A stretch of 64,000 nt of DNA from Pseudomonas jessenii (GTDB lineage Bacteria; Pseudomonadota; Gammaproteobacteria; Pseudomonadales; Pseudomonadaceae), in contig NZ_NIWT01000005.1 in the NCBI RefSeq assembly GCF_002236115.1, positions 620,001 through 684,000 on the forward strand. Reading direction: 5' to 3'. How positions within the stretch are numbered: the first letter of the stretch is position 1; each line of letters opens with the position of its first letter. This document shows positions 52,807 through 62,055 of this stretch, one piece after another. Both the position numbers and the translations under genes were made by a program. The notes under the pieces were generated by a model that did no database searches, was not told the DNA's origin, and saw only the letters and a list, made by a program, of their open reading frames with translations.

Positions 52807-53693
52807 TCGGCGAACGTCCCAGTCAGGCGATCTGGCGTGACTACCTGGAACTGACCAAGCCCAAAGTCGTGGTGCTGATGCTCATCACTTCGCTGGTGGG
52901 AATGTTCCTCGCGACCCGCGCCGGCGTGCCGTGGACAGTGCTGATTTTCGGCAACCTGGGCATCGCCCTGTGTGCCGGTGGCGCGGCGGCGGTCAATCAT
53001 GTGGTGGACCGGCGCATCGACGCGGTGATGGCGCGCACCCACAAACGGCCGCTCGCCGAAGGCCGGGTTTCGCCGACCGCCGCGCTGACGTTCGCGCTGG
53101 TATTGGCGGTCCTCGGGCAAGCCATGCTGCTGGCGTTCACCAACCCGCTGACCGCGTGGCTGACCCTCGCCTCGTTGCTCGGCTACGCGGTGGTCTACAC
53201 CGGATTCCTCAAGCGCGCGACCCCGCAGAACATCGTCATCGGTGGACTGGCCGGTGCCGCGCCGCCATTGCTTGGCTGGACCGCCGCCACCGGTCACGTC
53301 AGCGCCGAACCGCTGCTGCTGGTGCTGATCATCTTCGCCTGGACCCCGCCGCACTTCTGGGCGCTGGCGATCCATCGCAAGGAGGAATACGCCAAGGCCG
53401 ACATCCCGATGTTGCCGGTCACCCATGGCGAGCACTACACCAAGATTCACATCCTGCTTTATACCTTCGCATTGCTTGCCGTCAGCCTGATGCCTTATGT
53501 GATCCACATGAGCGGCACGCTCTACCTGGTCTGCGCGCTCGGGTTGGGCGCGCGGTTTCTGCAATGGGCCGTGGTGCTGTACCGTGGCACTCGGCCGCAC
53601 GCGGCAATCAACACGTTCAAGTACTCTATCTACTACTTGTTCCTGCTGTTTATCGCCCTGCTCGTAGACCACTACCTATTGTTGAACCTATGA
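52794..53693 (+). CDS. ctaB: Protoheme IX farnesyltransferase (heme O synthase)
   Basis: A 299-residue UbiA-type prenyltransferase with about nine helices. The DxxxD motifs are in NHVVDRRIDAVMARTHKRPL and the loop around YAKADIPMLPVTHGE. It adds the farnesyl tail to heme b, giving heme O for ctaA. The symbol cyoE is also in use. The RBS AAAGGAGAAA precedes it. Confidence 0.97.
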   Translation: MAILIGERPSQAIWRDYLELTKPKVVVLMLITSLVGMFLATRAGVPWTVLIFGNLGIALCAGGAAAVNHVVDRRIDAVMARTHKRPLAEGRVSPTAALTFALVLAVLGQAMLLAFTNPLTAWLTLASLLGYAVVYTGFLKRATPQNIVIGGLAGAAPPLLGWTAATGHVSAEPLLLVLIIFAWTPPHFWALAIHRKEEYAKADIPMLPVTHGEHYTKIHILLYTFALLAVSLMPYVIHMSGTLYLVCALGLGARFLQWAVVLYRGTRPHAAINTFKYSIYYLFLLFIALLVDHYLLLNL

Positions 53694-54325
53694 CTCGAAC
53701 CCAGAAAACCGTCTTCATACTTGTCGCCCTGGTCGCACTGATCCTGGGCCTGACCGTCAACAAGGTGCTGTCCGGGAAAAACCAGGGCGATCCGACGGCG
53801 CTGATCGACGCCGGCATCATCTTGCTGCCGCAGAGCCGTAATCTGCCGGACGTGATGATGACCAATCAGGACGGCCAGCCGGTCGCGATCAATGAATTGA
53901 AAGGCAAGTGGAGCCTGCTGTTCTTCGGCTACACCTTCTGCCCGGACATCTGCCCGACCACCCTCGCCCAGTTGCGGCAGATCAAGAGCGAGTTGCCGCC
54001 CGAGGCTGTGGATAAATTGCAGATTGTGCTGGTCAGCGTCGACCCGAACCGCGATACGCCCAAGCAGCTCAAGCAGTACCTGGGCTACTTCGACCCGCAG
54101 TTCATCGGCCTGACCCCGGCGTCGACCGATGAACTGCAAACGATCGCCAACGCAGTGAGCATTCCGTTCATTCCGGCGGACACGAGCAAGCCGAACTACA
54201 CCGTTGATCACAGCGGCAACCTCGCGGTGATCGGGCCGGATGGGACACAGCGTGGGTTCATTCGGGCGCCGTTGAACAATGCGAAGCTGGTGGCGCAGTT
54301 GCCGGTGATGCTCAAGCGCAACTGA
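53690..54325 (+). CDS. SCO1/SenC family copper chaperone
   Basis: A 211-residue protein anchored by one N-terminal helix (about 6-23), with a thioredoxin-fold periplasmic domain. The copper motif is GYTFCPDICPTTL (CxxxC). The ligand histidine is in TVDHSGNLAVIGPDG. It supplies copper for the CuA centre of CoxB. The ATG overlaps the ctaB stop codon. A decayed second copy of its 3' half lies about 340 bases downstream. Confidence 0.95.
   Translation: MTRTQKTVFILVALVALILGLTVNKVLSGKNQGDPTALIDAGIILLPQSRNLPDVMMTNQDGQPVAINELKGKWSLLFFGYTFCPDICPTTLAQLRQIKSELPPEAVDKLQIVLVSVDPNRDTPKQLKQYLGYFDPQFIGLTPASTDELQTIANAVSIPFIPADTSKPNYTVDHSGNLAVIGPDGTQRGFIRAPLNNAKLVAQLPVMLKRN
54007..54015 (-). other. Isolated DnaA box
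   Basis: Perfect TTATCCACA on the minus strand inside the SCO1 gene. It is the only one I found right of position 23,000. Confidence 0.35.
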
Positions 54326-54341
54326 AAACACCACCAAACCC

Positions 54342-54431
54342 TGTGGGAGCGAGCTTGCTCGCGATGGCGGTGTATCAGTCAGCTTGGATGTTGAATGTTA
54401 TGGCCCCATCGCGAGCAAGCTCGCTCCCACT
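54342..54431. repeat. REP doublet (short-spacer type)
   Basis: TGTGGGAGCGAGCTTGCTCGCGATGG and the inverted ATCGCGAGCAAGCTCGCTCCCA, right after the SCO1 gene. Confidence 0.88.
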
Positions 54432-54451
54432 GGGGCCGTATTTCCAGGCAC

Positions 54452-54484
54452 AAAAAAGGGGATGCACTTGGCATCCCCTTTTTC
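54452..54484. terminator. Intrinsic terminator (bidirectional), first metQ-end copy
   Basis: AAAAAAGGGGATGC, ACTTG, GCATCCCCTTTTT. It ends the cox cluster. It lies 15 bases beyond the stop codon of the metQ fragment, the same relative place as the terminator after intact metQ. Confidence 0.88.
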
Positions 54485-54499
54485 GTTTACGTCAGCTGA

Positions 54500-54649
54500 T
54501 CAGAACGCCGGCACCACCGCGCCTTTGTACTTCTCGAGGATGAAGGCTTTCACTTCCGGGCTGTGCAGCGCGGTAACCAGCTTCTTCATCGCATCGGTGT
54601 CCTTGTCGTCTGGACGGGCTACGAGGATGTTCACGTAAGGCAAGTCGCT
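54500..54649 (-). pseudogene. 150-bp copy of the metQ 3' end
   Basis: This stretch is identical to 56308-56457 except for four substitutions and has no gaps. It encodes the last 49 residues of MetQ and the stop codon. Upstream of it the similarity ends abruptly, at AGTCGCT, so there is no start codon or domain and it cannot be a working gene. It marks one side of a duplication scar. Confidence 0.93.
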
Positions 54650-54662
54650 AAACTAACAGTGC

Positions 54663-54890
54663 ATTCTTGGCAAAATCCAGCATTATCTGAATCACAGTTT
54701 CAACAGCCTAGCGGCGGCGTCGGTGGAAGAAATTCAGATGTTGGTCAACTCAGTAAGAGTTCCGCTCATTCCAGCGACAGAAAAATTACACGGTTGCTTA
54801 CAGCGGAAATCTGGTGGTGATCGAGCCCGCGTCTATTCACCGTTGAATAACCTGTATTTGGTAGCGCAGGCACTGGCGATGATTGAGACT
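54663..54890 (+). pseudogene. Decayed 3' half of a SCO1/SenC gene
   Basis: Reading the frame through 54723, LGKIQHYL, then EEIQMLVNSVRVPLIPA align with KQLKQYL and DELQTIANAVSIPFIPA of the intact SCO1 protein. After a frameshift, KNYTVAYSGNLVVIEPA aligns with KPNYTVDHSGNLAVIGPD. After a second shift, SPLNNLYLVAQALAMI aligns with APLNNAKLVAQLPVML. The copper motif region is absent. It is AT-richer than the intact gene and much more diverged than the metQ copy beside it. Confidence 0.85.
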
Positions 54891-54931
54891 AACGAAATTA
54901 TCAGTCTAAAGCTTGTATCTTTGTCGCCTAT

Positions 54932-54974
54932 AGAACTGCACTTCCAACATATCAATCATGTAGTGTGCAGTTCT
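54932..54974. other. Long-loop inverted repeat downstream of the Rhs gene
   Basis: AGAACTGCAC and GTGCAGTTCT are perfect 10-bp arms around a 23-base loop, 27 bases beyond the Rhs gene stop. It may act as a terminator or be the remnant of a mobile end. Confidence 0.5.
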
Positions 54975-55000
54975 ATTGAGTTATACGGTAAATTATAATC

Positions 55001-56089
55001 TCAGATTTTAAGCCAGTCCTCATGCCGCAGTAGATTTACCCGTGCACCCATACCTTCCAAAAACTCTTTTACGGGGTAAAGCGATCTGTACGGTGGTTGA
55101 TAATGTCCAGATCTATGGGCGATTGCATACTCCTGGTTTCCTGTTTGCCGGATGTATCCAGCACTAATAACGGTAGACCTATTAACGTATGCGCTCAGCG
55201 TTGGGTGAGTTGTGTCAGAACCAATTATAAAGTCTCTCTTGTCGGTATAAACAAATTTAGTACGCTCTGAAATATCCACATGCTCAAGATCCTTAGCCAA
55301 TGATACTCTGGTCAACGGCACTCGACGTGGTCCAAATTCTTCTGGTCGATTATTATAATGCTGCATATACTCCTCCGGAGAGGTAGGATGGCGGTTCTTA
55401 AAGAGCTCTGGCGACGACTCAACTAACGATTCCCTGGAAGTGGTCGCGCGGTATAATGTATCTGTTTTTTTAAGTTTTGAGCCAGCAGTTGAAGCTACAG
55501 GCGGGCCTTTTTTTGTTTTAAAAAATCTGAATGCTGATCTTATAGCTTTGAATAGAGAAAAATGGCCGCTTTCGTCATTTCGGTTAATCGGATCTCCTAA
55601 GCAATACACATACGGATTTAAACCGCCTTTTCCGAACGGACTTAAATTGTCAGGACTATTGAACCGCATCAACACCGGATTAAACGCTCGGTAACCATTG
55701 CCCAGCAAGTAATGTCCAGTGAACGAGTCTGTCCGCTCGCCGTTGAACCCCAACAAACTTAGCAAGCCGCCACCAGCAGGACGATGCCCGTAAGGCGAAT
55801 AGGCAATGGCACTGAGTCGATTGGCTTTGACTACCTGCGATACTGAGTGCATTTGATCTGTCGCTAAAATCGAGGTTTCAACCAAATCACCCTGACGACT
55901 TTGTTGAGCCAAAAGTTGCTCGCCTTGCTGAAAAATCGAGCGTTGAACCTCGTCCTGAATTTCCGTGGCCAAGCGACTTTTGCAATAGAAGCGCTGAAGC
56001 CCAGCATCGCTTGATGGGGTCGTTCCGATCAGTCGGTCCAGCGGATCGTATTGATAACGACAAAGTACATCTTGAGCATCGGCAGGCAT
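55001..56089 (-). CDS. Compact Rhs-type toxin protein with variable C-terminal domain
   Basis: A 362-residue protein. Residues 1-185 form one Rhs core unit: CRYQYDPLDRLIGTTPS, FYCKSRLATEIQDEVQRSIF, YSPYGHRPAGGGLLSLLGFN, then the boundary motif NPYVYCLGDPINRNDESG. The last 175 residues are an unrelated, AT-richer tip with LYRATTSRE and SGHYQPPYRSLYPVKEFLE. Polymorphic toxins keep the core and swap the tip. The catalytic type of this tip is unknown to me. The ATG at 56089 has AGGAG 8 bases upstream, and this short form is common in pseudomonads, so it looks complete. No immunity gene is visible next to it. Confidence 0.85.
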   Translation of the reverse strand: MPADAQDVLCRYQYDPLDRLIGTTPSSDAGLQRFYCKSRLATEIQDEVQRSIFQQGEQLLAQQSRQGDLVETSILATDQMHSVSQVVKANRLSAIAYSPYGHRPAGGGLLSLLGFNGERTDSFTGHYLLGNGYRAFNPVLMRFNSPDNLSPFGKGGLNPYVYCLGDPINRNDESGHFSLFKAIRSAFRFFKTKKGPPVASTAGSKLKKTDTLYRATTSRESLVESSPELFKNRHPTSPEEYMQHYNNRPEEFGPRRVPLTRVSLAKDLEHVDISERTKFVYTDKRDFIIGSDTTHPTLSAYVNRSTVISAGYIRQTGNQEYAIAHRSGHYQPPYRSLYPVKEFLEGMGARVNLLRHEDWLKI

Positions 56090-56188
56090 GAACTGAACTC
56101 CTGAGGGTCTAGATCCAGATGATTCAGATTCGTTATTCGGCGTAAGACTGTCTACTAGCAGAACTGATAGGGTGGCGGTCAAAACGAT

Positions 56189-56243
56189 CCCTGTAGGAGC
56201 CCGGATTACCGGCGATGGCGCCAGCAAGCCAGCCCCTACAGGG
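56189..56243. repeat. REP-like palindrome of another type
   Basis: CCCTGTAGGAGC and GCCCCTACAGGG arms surround CGGATTACCGGCGATGGCGCCAGCAA. It differs from the GAGCGAGC doublets. It lies between the Rhs gene start and metQ. Confidence 0.7.
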
Positions 56244-56257
56244 TCTGTGTTTCGGGC

Positions 56258-56293
56258 AAAAAAATGGGGCGCATTCGATGCACCCCATTTTTT
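56258..56293. terminator. Terminator of metQ (bidirectional)
   Basis: AAAAAAATGGGGCGCATTCGATGCACCCCATTTTTT lies 15 bases after the metQ stop on the minus strand. Read on the plus strand it could also stop other transcripts. Confidence 0.88.
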
Positions 56294-56307
56294 GTTACAG
56301 CTTCAAA

Positions 56308-57078
56308 TCAGAACGCCGGCACCACCGCGCCTTTGTACTTCTCGAGAATGAAGGCTTTCACTTCCGGGCTGTGCAGCGCGGTAACCAGCTTCTTCATCGC
56401 ATCGGTGTCCTTGTCGTCTGGACGGGCAACGAGAATGTTCACGTAAGGCGAGTCGCTGCCTTCGATGAACAGCGCATCCTTGGCCGGATCGAGCTTGGCT
56501 TCCAGCGCGTAGTTGGTGTTGATCAGCGCCAGGTCGACCTGAGTCAGCACGCGCGGGATGGTCGCGGCTTCCAGTTCGCGGATTTTCAGATCCTTGGTGT
56601 TCTCGGTGATGTCCTTGACGGTCGACAGGATGTTGTTCGAATCCTTCAACTTGATCAGGCCGGCCTTGGCCATCAGCAACAGCGCACGGCCGCCGTTGGT
56701 AGCGTCGTTCGGGATGACCACGTTGGCACCGCCAGGCAGTTCAGCGATGGTCTTGTACTTGCTGGAGTAAGCGCCCAGGGGCTCCAGATGCACGCCAGCC
56801 ACAGAAACCAGATGGGTGCCCTTGGCCTTGTTGAACTCATCCAGGTACGGCTGGTGCTGGAAGAAGTTGGCGTCCAGGCGTTTTTCCGCGACCTGCACGT
56901 TTGGCTGGATGTAGTCGGTAAATACCTTGACCTTCAGGTCCACGCCTTCTTTGGCCAGGGCCGGCTTCACGAATTCGAGGATCTCGGCGTGCGGAACCGG
57001 AGTGGCCGCGACGGTCAGGGTTTCAGCGTGGGCAGAGAATGCCGCAACGGCCGCGAAGGCCACGAGTAGTTTTTTCAT
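56308..57078 (-). CDS. metQ: Methionine ABC transporter substrate-binding protein
   Basis: A 256-residue NlpA/MetQ protein with a plain signal peptide (cleavage near AHA-ET). No lipobox cysteine is seen, so it is predicted as a soluble periplasmic protein, unlike E. coli MetQ. The ligand site includes ATPVPHAEILEFV, NFFQHQPYLDEFN and PNDATNGGRALLLMAKAG. It works with MetN and MetI. Its last 150 bases are duplicated at 54500. Confidence 0.96.
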   Translation of the reverse strand: MKKLLVAFAAVAAFSAHAETLTVAATPVPHAEILEFVKPALAKEGVDLKVKVFTDYIQPNVQVAEKRLDANFFQHQPYLDEFNKAKGTHLVSVAGVHLEPLGAYSSKYKTIAELPGGANVVIPNDATNGGRALLLMAKAGLIKLKDSNNILSTVKDITENTKDLKIRELEAATIPRVLTQVDLALINTNYALEAKLDPAKDALFIEGSDSPYVNILVARPDDKDTDAMKKLVTALHSPEVKAFILEKYKGAVVPAF

Positions 57079-57138
57079 TCAGCTAACTCCATGTGAGGCG
57101 CCCGTTTGGCGCCTGCCAGCGAATGGCCGGCTCATGTC

Positions 57139-57813
57139 TTACTTACGGGAAAAGTGGACGACCAATTTGTCGCCAACGGTTTGCAGTACCTGGACCAGTA
57201 CCAGCAGCAACACCACTGTCACCACCATCACATCGGTCTGGAAACGCTGGTAACCGAAACGGATCGCCAGGTCACCCAGACCACCAGCGCCAACGACACC
57301 GGCCATCGCCGTGTAGGACACCAGTGTAATGGCGGTCACCGTAATCGCCGCGAAGATGCCCGGACGAGCCTCAGGCAGCAAGGCATTGGTGATGATCTGT
57401 CGTGTAGTCGCGCCCATGGCCTGGGTCGCTTCGATGATGCCGCGATCCACTTCACGCAGGGCGGTTTCCACCAGGCGCGCGAAAAACGGCGTGGCACCCA
57501 CTACCAGCGGCGGAATTGCACCGGCGACACCAAGGGAGGTACCGGTGATCAACACGGTGAACGGAATCATCACGATCAGCAGGATGATGAACGGCAGCGA
57601 GCGCAGGATGTTCACCACCAGCGACAACATCGCGTAGATGCCTTTGGCTTCCAGCAACTGGCGCGGGCTGCACAGGAACAGCAGCACACCCAGCGGCAGG
57701 CCAAGCAGTACGGTGAACAACAGCGAACCACCCAGCATCAGCAAGGTGTCACCGGTGGCCAGCCAGATTTCGAACCAGTCGATATTGGCGAAGAAACTTG
57801 TCAGGGCTTCCAT
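57139..57813 (-). CDS. metI: Methionine ABC transporter permease
   Basis: A 224-residue permease with five helices. The cytoplasmic EAA loop is seen in EATQAMGATTRQIITNALLPEA. The ATG overlaps the last base of the metN stop codon (TAATG). It sits 60 bases upstream of metQ. Confidence 0.96.
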   Translation of the reverse strand: MEALTSFFANIDWFEIWLATGDTLLMLGGSLLFTVLLGLPLGVLLFLCSPRQLLEAKGIYAMLSLVVNILRSLPFIILLIVMIPFTVLITGTSLGVAGAIPPLVVGATPFFARLVETALREVDRGIIEATQAMGATTRQIITNALLPEARPGIFAAITVTAITLVSYTAMAGVVGAGGLGDLAIRFGYQRFQTDVMVVTVVLLLVLVQVLQTVGDKLVVHFSRK

Positions 57814-58820
57814 TAGCGCAGCACCTCCATGTGGACGTCGGCTGCGGTGAAGCGGGCGAAGGCTGCTTCCATGTCACCGCCGGTCACGGCCAGGGTCAGT
57901 TGCCCGTAGGGGATGTCTTTGATGCGGTCGATGCGACCGGCCAGGATGCTGTAGTCCACACCGGTTTCCCGGGCGACGGTGCCCAGCAACGGCGCGTAGG
58001 TCGCGTCGCCCTGGAAGGTCAGACGCACGATGCGGCCTGGCACGTGAGCGAAGTCGTCACGCTGTTCGCTTTCGTCGATCTGCTCGTCTTCCTGCACGAA
58101 GCGCTTGGTGGTCGGGTGCTTCGGATGCAGGAACACTTCGGCCACCGAGCCTTGCTCGACGATCACGCCGGCGTCCATCACGGCCACCTGGTCGCAGACC
58201 CGGCGGATCACGTCCATCTCGTGGGTGATCAACACGATGGTCAGTTTCAGCTCGCGATTGATCTCGGCCAGCAATTGCAGGACCGATGCGGTGGTTTGCG
58301 GGTCGAGGGCGCTGGTGGCTTCGTCGCACAGCAGGATTTTTGGCTTGGTCGCCAGTGCACGGGCAATGCCGACACGCTGCTTCTGCCCGCCGGACAATTG
58401 CGCCGGGTACTTTTTCGCGTGGTCGGACAAGCCGACCCGCGCCAGCAACTCGGCCACGCGCGAATCGATCTCGCTGCGCGACAATTCGCCGGCCAGGGTC
58501 AGAGGCAGCGCGACGTTGTCGGCGACAGTCTTGGAGGCCAGCAGGTTGAAGTGCTGGAAAATCATCCCGACCTGCTGACGGAAGCGGCGCAGGCCGTTGG
58601 CGTCGAGTGCAGTGACTTCTTCACCGTCGACGGTGATTTTGCCGCCACTGGCGTTTTCCAGGCGATTGATCAGACGCAGCAGGGTACTTTTTCCTGCGCC
58701 GGAATGACCGATCAAGCCGTAAACCTGCCCGTTCTCAATCGTCAGACTGGTCGGATGCAGGGCGGGGATTTCCTTACCGGCGACGCGGTAGGTTTTATGG
58801 ACGTTTTGAAACTCGATCAC
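57813..58820 (-). CDS. metN: Methionine ABC transporter ATP-binding protein
   Basis: A 335-residue ATPase. Walker A is GHSGAGKSTLLR, the signature is LSGGQKQRVGIARALA, and Walker B is KILLCDEATSALDP. The C-terminal 90 residues (from about 245) are the NIL regulatory domain that senses methionine. The start is GTG at 58820. It is the first gene of metNIQ. Confidence 0.96.
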   Translation of the reverse strand: MIEFQNVHKTYRVAGKEIPALHPTSLTIENGQVYGLIGHSGAGKSTLLRLINRLENASGGKITVDGEEVTALDANGLRRFRQQVGMIFQHFNLLASKTVADNVALPLTLAGELSRSEIDSRVAELLARVGLSDHAKKYPAQLSGGQKQRVGIARALATKPKILLCDEATSALDPQTTASVLQLLAEINRELKLTIVLITHEMDVIRRVCDQVAVMDAGVIVEQGSVAEVFLHPKHPTTKRFVQEDEQIDESEQRDDFAHVPGRIVRLTFQGDATYAPLLGTVARETGVDYSILAGRIDRIKDIPYGQLTLAVTGGDMEAAFARFTAADVHMEVLR

Positions 58821-59088
58821 GTAGCGAACCTTGTGGGGCGCGTTAGAAAAGGATCAGCGGTTAGCCGGGCGCGCATTTTAGCCTGTCCGTATAGAGGTTC
58901 TTAGCATTTATTTCGTATTTGTCCTGTCATTTGGCAATAACGCGATCAAAGGTCAGAAAAAGGAACGGCTGAAGAAACTCACCCAAGGCCGAAGGCAACT
59001 TCGACATGGTGGGCAGCATCGGGTTTGGGACAGGGAGGCGAAGGCCAAGGCGATTCCGGCCTGAAGATCTGCGGAGCCAGGGAGACCG
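58821..59088 (-). promoter_or_regulatory. Upstream region of metNIQ
   Basis: This stretch must carry the metN promoter. It includes an AT-richer segment (58880-58960) with no recognised SAM riboswitch or MetJ-type repeat. With the following REP doublet it fills the 366-bp gap before the lipoprotein gene. Confidence 0.35.
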
Positions 59089-59183
59089 CCATCGCGAGCA
59101 AGCTCGCTCCTACAGTAGAGAAGTGTTGGTCACAAAATGTGTGGGCAACCCGAAACCCTGTGGGAGCGAGCTTGCTCGCGATG
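59089..59183. repeat. REP doublet (outward arrangement, mixed types)
   Basis: CCATCGCGAGCAAGCTCGCTCCTACA (long-spacer arm) and TGTGGGAGCGAGCTTGCTCGCGATG (short-spacer arm). The two arms belong to different subtypes, so it may be a hybrid of two elements. Confidence 0.8.
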
Positions 59184-59186
59184 CTT

Positions 59187-59903
59187 TTAAGATTTACGAG
59201 GCGTTAGAACCATCTGCGCCGGGACACTGCGCAAAATCTGCCGCTCCAGCTTCAGATCAAACTCAGGATCGAGTTTCTTCACCCGTTTGGTCAGCAAGTT
59301 GGCCAGCCAAGGGTAATCATTAGTGCGTGGAGCCTGAATGCTCACGTCGCACTGAAAATTCACCACATCGGCGGCAATGGCATCCAGTTGGCGACGCAGT
59401 TTGCCCATATCGTTGATATTGAGCACGACCGTGGTGCTTTCAGCCGTCAGGTCGATAACCTTGGCTTTTGGCTTGGCTTCGGCAGCCTTGAGGGCGGCTT
59501 CGGCTCTTTCCAGTTCGGCCTTGCGCGCCTGGGCAATCGAGCCGTTGACTCCGCCGGTCAGTGCCGGAGCCTTGGGCATCAACGCGCGGGCACGGCTCAG
59601 GGCAGTTGCTGCGGCATCCACGTCACCCTTTTGCAGCACGATCTGGCTGCGGCGCAGATAGGCTTCGGCCAGCTGCCGCTGGTATTGCTCAAGCGAAGCA
59701 TCGTTGGGCGATTCGGCCTGCAAGGCTGCCAATTGGTCTTCGGCGATGGCCAGTTCATCGCTGGCGATGTTTTGTTCCAGTTGTACGATGGCCGCGGCCC
59801 GCGCATCGGCGGCCTCGGTGGCCGCCGGTGGCGTGCTTTGGCAGGCGCCCAGCAGCAAAGAAAATGCGACAAGGAGCAGATAACGGGAGGCGAACGACTT
59901 CAT
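59187..59903 (-). CDS. Lipoprotein (PA5502-like) of the zinc locus side
   Basis: A 238-residue lipoprotein: the lipobox LLLGAC places the modified cysteine at residue 21. Residues 35-150 are Ala/Glu-rich helices, with TPR-like or coiled-coil character. The C-terminal 80 residues (IDLTAESTTVVLNINDMGKL, DYPWLANLLTKRVKKLDPEF) are more globular. The function is unknown. It follows znuB in the same direction, 37 bases downstream of its stop. Confidence 0.82.
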   Translation of the reverse strand: MKSFASRYLLLVAFSLLLGACQSTPPAATEAADARAAAIVQLEQNIASDELAIAEDQLAALQAESPNDASLEQYQRQLAEAYLRRSQIVLQKGDVDAAATALSRARALMPKAPALTGGVNGSIAQARKAELERAEAALKAAEAKPKAKVIDLTAESTTVVLNINDMGKLRRQLDAIAADVVNFQCDVSIQAPRTNDYPWLANLLTKRVKKLDPEFDLKLERQILRSVPAQMVLTPRKS

Positions 59904-59940
59904 TCCTGCGACTCTCTATTTGCGCAAAAAACGAGCAAGT

Positions 59941-60721
59941 CTACACCCCTCGACGGGGCAGAACAAAACTCAGCAGAAATAGCGCGGCGGCCGTCACCAC
60001 AATCGACGGGCCAGCCGGGGTGTCCTTGAACCAGGACAGCGCCAGCCCGCCACACACGGCGAGTATGCCCAGCAGGCTCGCGCCCAGTGCCATCTGTTCC
60101 GGCGAGCGAGCATGACGTTGTGCCGCAGCCGCCGGGATGATCAGCAACGAAGTGATCAGCAACACGCCGACGATTTTCATCGCCACGGCAATTACCACGG
60201 CGATCAACAGCATTAACGCCAGGCGCAATCCCGCCACGGGCAAACCTTCGACCCTGGCCAGTTCTTCATGCACCGTGATCGCCAGCAATGGGCGCCACAA
60301 CGTAACCAGCAAGACCAGTACCGCCGCGCTGCCGCCAAGAATCCAGGCCAGATCGGTCGGGCTGATCGCCAGCAGGTCACCGAACAGATAGGCCATCAGG
60401 TCGATCCGCACTTCGTGCATGAAGCTTAGTACCACCAGGCCCAGAGAGAGCGTGCTGGGTGCGAGAATTCCCAAAAGTGTGTCGGATGCCAGCGGCTGGC
60501 GTTGTTGCAACGTCACCAGCATCACCGCCAACAGCAAGCAGCCAACAGTGACGGCAACGGTCGGACTGACATCCAGCAGAAAACCCAGGGCCACGCCGAG
60601 CAATGCCGCGTGGGACAGGGTGTCGCCGAAATAGGCCATGCGCCGCCAGACCACGAAAGACCCCAGCGGGCCTGCGACGACGGCCAGGGCCAGGCCTGCA
60701 AGCAGGGCGTAGAGCAGAAAA

Positions 60722-60729
<8 letters not shown>
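59941..60729 (-). CDS. znuB: Zinc ABC transporter permease
   Basis: A 262-residue permease with about eight helices (MADFLLYALLAGLALAVVAG; FGDTLSHAALLGVALGFLLD; GVLLITSLLIIPAAAA). It forms the inner-membrane channel of the ZnuABC system. The ATG at 60729 is inside the znuC end (8-base overlap), so translation is coupled. Confidence 0.96.
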
Positions 60730-61506
<777 letters not shown>

Positions 61507-61507
<1 letters not shown>

Positions 61508-61989
61508 CAAGCCCCCTGGCAACCGGAGCAGAGACCGACCACTTCAACGGTCTGGCCTTCGACGACAAACCCGACATCCCTGGCGCTGGCGATGATCGCG
61601 TCGCTGATGGATTTTTGCTCAAGTTCGATCGCGGCGTGGCACACACGGCAGATCAGGAACTGACCCTGGTGAGCATGTTCCGGGTGATTGCAGCCGATGA
61701 AGGCGTTGAGCGAGGAAATCCGATGGACCAGGCCGTTTTCCAGCAGGAAATCCAGCGCGCGGTACACCGTCGGCGGCGCGGCGCGACGACCGTCCTGCTC
61801 GCTGAGGACCGCGAGAATGTCGTAGGCACCCAAAGGCTTGTGGCTTTGCCACACCAGCTCCAGCACTCGCCGGCGCAACGCGGTCAGGCGCAGACCTTGA
61901 CGTGCGCACAGGGCATCGGCCTCGGACAAAGCGCTGTGAACGCAATGTGAGTGGTCGTGGGGACGGCTGGCGATCGGTGTTTTTAGCAT
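61507..61989 (-). CDS. zur: Zinc uptake regulator (Fur family)
   Basis: A 160-residue repressor that binds DNA when zinc-loaded. A winged-helix N-terminal domain (about residues 20-85; APPTVYRALDFLLENGLV is the recognition region) is followed by a metal-binding dimerisation domain. The latter has H-x-H (HPEHAHQG) and the structural CxxC pairs (CRVCHAAIEL; CSGCQGA). The N-terminus is also His-rich (HDHSHCVH). It is first in the zur-znuC-znuB operon, divergent from znuA. Confidence 0.97.
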
Positions 61990-62015
61990 GAGCGGCGACG
62001 AGGTTTGTGAGAGAC

Positions 62016-62028
62016 GTTATTATGTTAC
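62016..62028 (+). promoter_or_regulatory. Candidate Zur operator between zur and znuA
   Basis: GTTATTATGTTAC is an imperfect match to the GTTATN3ATAAC-type Zur box. It lies in the 66-bp zur-znuA gap and could govern both directions. Confidence 0.55.
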
Positions 62029-62055
62029 CCGTTCTCGCCTCTTCGAGTGGTCATC

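Noticed and set aside
54723..54998. 91-codon plus-strand ORF as an immunity gene for the Rhs toxin
   Set aside because: It is on the opposite strand, converges on the toxin gene, and its sequence aligns with the SCO1 C-terminus through frameshifts, so it is a pseudogene frame.
55001..56227. Longer Rhs protein starting at 56227
   Set aside because: The extra 46 N-terminal residues run through the REP-like palindrome and look non-coding. The ATG at 56089 has a good RBS and the family start.
58821..59088. SAM riboswitch or MetJ operator upstream of metN
   Set aside because: No recognisable SAM-riboswitch core or MetJ-type 8-bp repeats were found by eye.
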